DNA from: Pseudomonadota bacterium
GTDB lineage: Bacteria > Desulfobacterota > Desulfovibrionia > Desulfovibrionales > Desulfovibrionaceae
Reading direction: 5' to 3'
NCBI GenBank assembly: GCA_023435825.1
Contig: JAEZMB010000106.1
Coordinates: forward strand, 1 to 6,025
Length of the DNA stretch: 6,025 bases
The position numbers and the translations under genes were made by a program. Positions 3,859 through 6,025 of the stretch are shown here, piece by piece. The first letter of the stretch is position 1; each line of letters begins with the position of its first letter. The notes below the pieces were generated by a model, which was not told the DNA's origin, searched no databases, and saw nothing but the letters and a program-made list of their open reading frames with translations.

Positions 3859-5922
3859 ATGCGCATCGGCATTACCCTCAAAATCATCGTCCTCGTCGTT
3901 TCCTCGGTCATCATCTCCAGTCTCGCCATTGTCGTGGCCGGCCGCTTTGCCTTTGAAACCGGCTTTTCCAAGGAGTACGACGACAACATCCAGGCCTTCC
4001 AGCGCGTGGGCGCGGACCGGCTGGAGTCGCTGCGCACCCAGTTTTCCCATCTGGCCCGGGGGCAGGCCGTGCGGCCAAACGTCATCGGCGGCGTGTCCGG
4101 CGCGGACAAGGCGCTGCTTTCGCGCCTGGGCCAGGATCTCGTGGGCGTGGGCCAGGCCGGTTTCGTGGTCTTCACCGACGCCGCCGGCACGGTGCTGGCA
4201 GCGGCCGGCCAAGCGGACGACGCCACCGCGGCCCTCAAGGAGCGCCTGACCGACAATGCCGCCGGCCGCGAAACCCTCGGGTTCACGACAGTTTCGGGCA
4301 ACCGTCTGCCCCTTGTGGCCACGGCTCCGGTGCGCAAGGACGGCGCGGTCATCGGCTGCGTGGCCGTTGGGGCCGATCTGGCCGCCCAAAACGCCCTGGT
4401 GGACAGCCTCAAGACCATGCTGGGCGTGGAAGCCACGCTCTTTTCCGGGCCGCTGCGCGTGTCCTCCACCATCACCAACGCCTCCGGCCGGGTCATCGGC
4501 ACCTCCATCACCGACCAGGACGTCGTCTCGGGCGTGCTGGGGCAGGGCAAGGTCGTCATCAAGCGCCTGACGCTGTTCGACAAGCCCTACATCGCCGCCT
4601 ACTGGCCCCTGGCCGACGCCGCCGGAAAGCCCATGGGCATCGCCTTTGTCGGCAAGGACATGGGGATGCTCGCCGCCTCGCTGGCGGCGGTCAACCGCAA
4701 CGCCGGCCTCAGCGCCCTGGCCGTGGTGCTGGTCCTTGGCCTCTTGGGCTATCTGGCTTCCAAGGCCTTTACCAGGCCGATCCTGGCCCTGGCCGCCTTT
4801 TCCGGGGCCGTGGCGGCGGGACGGCTTACCGAGACCCTCACAGTGACCAGCCGCGACGAGGCAGGCGATCTGGCCGATTCGCTGCGGCGCATGGTGGGGA
4901 CGCTTCGCGACAAGATCACCGAAGCCGAGGCGGCCACCGACACCGCCAGGCAGGAGTCCGAACGGGCCAAGGCGGCCATGGAAGCGGCCGAGGAAGCCCG
5001 CCGCCAGGGCGAGGCGGCCCGCAAGGAAGGCATCCTGCACGCCGTGGCCCAGATGGGTTCGGTGGTTTCCGGCGTCACCGAGGCGGCCGAGCGCTTGCGC
5101 GCCCAGATCGACCAGTCGCGCCAGGGGTCGGAGATCCAGACGCGCCGGGTGGCCGAGACAGCCACGGCCATGGAGGAGATGAACGCCACGGTGCTGGAAG
5201 TGGCCCAGAACGCCTCCAAGGCTGCCGGCACCACCGACGGCGCCCGGTCCCAGGCCGACCGGGGCGCGGACATCGTGAGCCAGGCCATGGCCCGCATCGA
5301 GGCCGTGCGGCAGCAGGCGCTGACGCTCAAGGCCGACATGGGCAGCCTTGGCGAACAGGCCACGTCCATCGGGCACATCATCAGCGTCATCAACGACATC
5401 GCCGACCAGACCAATCTGTTGGCCTTAAACGCGGCCATCGAGGCGGCCCGGGCCGGCGAGGCCGGGCGGGGCTTCGCCGTGGTGGCCGACGAGGTGCGCA
5501 AACTGGCCGAGAAGACCATGGCCGCCACCCAGGAGGTCGGCGCGGCCATAAACGGCATCCAGCAAGGGACCAGCCGCAACATCGGCAACGTGGAGCGGGC
5601 CGTGGCCGTCATCGGCGAGGCCACCGACAAGGCGCGGGAGTCCGGCGAAGCCCTGGGCCAGATCGTCGGCATGGTGGATTCCGCTTCGGATCAGGTGCGG
5701 GCCATTGCCACGGCCACCGAGGAACAATCGGCCACCACCGAGGAAATCAGCCGCTCCATCGAGGAAATCAACGTCATTTCGGCCGAGACCAGCACGTCCA
5801 TGGCCGAGGCCGGGCAGGCCGTGGCCGATCTCGACGGCGAGGCGGCGGCGCTGCGCCGGCTCATGGAAGACATGGAGAACGAGGCGCGGGGCACGGCCAA
5901 GCCCAAGGCCCTGGGGCGCTAG
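3859..5922 (+). CDS. Methyl-accepting chemotaxis protein with double-Cache-like sensor
   Basis: A 687-residue transmembrane chemoreceptor that should signal through CheW/CheA to the flagellar motor or a related pathway. The ATG at 3859 has AAGGAG (3847-3852) 6 bases upstream; the in-frame ATG at 3808 has no such site. Transmembrane helix 1 is about residues 8-29. The periplasmic part (30-282) looks like two Cache lobes: GFVVFTDAAGTVL (101-113) belongs to the distal lobe, and the proximal one (about 187-270) runs from FSGPLRVSS to MGIAFVGKDMG, a pattern I associate with Cache_3-type sensors. Helix 2 is about 284-300. HAMP follows (about 303-356), with P307 and DEAGDL (333-338), then an Ala/Glu-rich coiled coil. 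The signalling hairpin tip is DQTNLLALNAAIEAARAGE (516-534) plus GRGFAVVADEVRKLAE (536-551). Likely methylation segments are AMEEMNAT (437-444) and ATEEQSATTEE (619-629). There is no C-terminal CheR/CheB tether pentapeptide. The ligand is unknown. Confidence 0.95.
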   Translation: MRIGITLKIIVLVVSSVIISSLAIVVAGRFAFETGFSKEYDDNIQAFQRVGADRLESLRTQFSHLARGQAVRPNVIGGVSGADKALLSRLGQDLVGVGQAGFVVFTDAAGTVLAAAGQADDATAALKERLTDNAAGRETLGFTTVSGNRLPLVATAPVRKDGAVIGCVAVGADLAAQNALVDSLKTMLGVEATLFSGPLRVSSTITNASGRVIGTSITDQDVVSGVLGQGKVVIKRLTLFDKPYIAAYWPLADAAGKPMGIAFVGKDMGMLAASLAAVNRNAGLSALAVVLVLGLLGYLASKAFTRPILALAAFSGAVAAGRLTETLTVTSRDEAGDLADSLRRMVGTLRDKITEAEAATDTARQESERAKAAMEAAEEARRQGEAARKEGILHAVAQMGSVVSGVTEAAERLRAQIDQSRQGSEIQTRRVAETATAMEEMNATVLEVAQNASKAAGTTDGARSQADRGADIVSQAMARIEAVRQQALTLKADMGSLGEQATSIGHIISVINDIADQTNLLALNAAIEAARAGEAGRGFAVVADEVRKLAEKTMAATQEVGAAINGIQQGTSRNIGNVERAVAVIGEATDKARESGEALGQIVGMVDSASDQVRAIATATEEQSATTEEISRSIEEINVISAETSTSMAEAGQAVADLDGEAAALRRLMEDMENEARGTAKPKALGR

Positions 5923-5941
5923 CGATCCTGCGCCCTCACGC

Positions 5942-5982
5942 AAAAGGGCCGGACAGCTATTGGCTGTCCGGCCCTTTTATTT
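5942..5982 (+). terminator. Strong intrinsic terminator of the chemoreceptor gene
   Basis: AAAAGGGCCGGACAGC (5942-5957) and GCTGTCCGGCCCTTTT (5963-5978) pair perfectly over 16 bp around the loop TATTG, and the T-rich TTTTATTT follows. The hairpin starts 19 bases after the stop codon. The A-run/T-run arms make it able to act in both directions, so it could also stop transcription coming from the right. Confidence 0.95.
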
Positions 5983-6020
5983 GGGGGGTCCCGGGGGCTC
6001 AGGCCCCCCGCCCCCGGGGG
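5983..6020. repeat. G-run/C-run inverted sequence after the terminator
   Basis: GGGGGG (5983-5988), GGGGGC (5993-5998), GCCCCC (6003-6008) and the palindrome CCCCCGGGGG (6011-6020) alternate in a short space. GGGGGC and GCCCCC form a hairpin around TCAG. From memory, similar G-run/C-run tails follow genes in some Desulfovibrio-group genomes, so this may be a copy of a dispersed intergenic repeat; the window ends too soon to see its full length. Confidence 0.45.
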
Positions 6021-6025
6021 CCGCG

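Noticed and set aside
3838..5376. A 512-codon open frame on the minus strand opposite the chemoreceptor
   Set aside because: Same cause: it lies opposite a convincing chemoreceptor and shows only Gly/His/Arg-rich sequence with no recognisable domain. The same holds for the minus-strand frames at 1702-3012 and 4749-5672.

Overview
The window reads as a GC-rich bacterial chromosome segment. It carries five genes, all on the + strand: one truncated by the left edge and four complete. Strong G/C third-position bias, a signal-rich gene set (GAF-GGDEF enzyme, Cache-type chemoreceptor) and G-run/C-run tails after a terminator suggest a Desulfovibrionaceae sulfate reducer of the Solidesulfovibrio/Desulfovibrio magneticus type. 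This assignment is inferred from sequence style and protein flavour and was not tested by any search.

Layout, left to right. 1-351: C-terminal end of an unrecognised protein with a Pro/Ala/Gly-rich linker and a hydrophobic C-terminal hairpin. 483-1793: a secreted reprolysin-like zinc metalloprotease with signal peptide, pro-region and catalytic domain. 1794-1941: a leader with three successive hairpins. 1942-2958: a soluble GAF-GGDEF diguanylate cyclase with intact active site and product-inhibition site; all seven of its cysteines fall in the GAF domain. 2958-3059: a very AT-rich patch bounded by 12-bp inverted repeats with one mismatch. 3060-3196: a hairpin-rich leader. 3197-3526: an SMR transporter of the SugE/Gdx (guanidinium exporter) subtype. 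3527-3858: a gene-free stretch with hairpins, then a good sigma-54-type promoter. 3859-5922: a membrane chemoreceptor with a double-Cache-like sensor, HAMP and MCP signalling domain. 5942-5982: a textbook intrinsic terminator, followed by G-run/C-run repeat sequence to the window end.

The gaps between genes are 131, 148, 238 and 332 bases, each with its own ribosome-binding site and most with secondary structure. The genes therefore look like separate transcription units that share an orientation, not an operon. The diguanylate cyclase and the chemoreceptor are both signal-input proteins affecting motility or surface behaviour, but nothing here proves that they act together. I see no clear new multi-gene system. 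The best leads are regulatory: the sigma-54 promoter and adjacent dyads before the chemoreceptor, the structured leader of the cyclase, and the AT-rich inverted-repeat element between the cyclase and the exporter.
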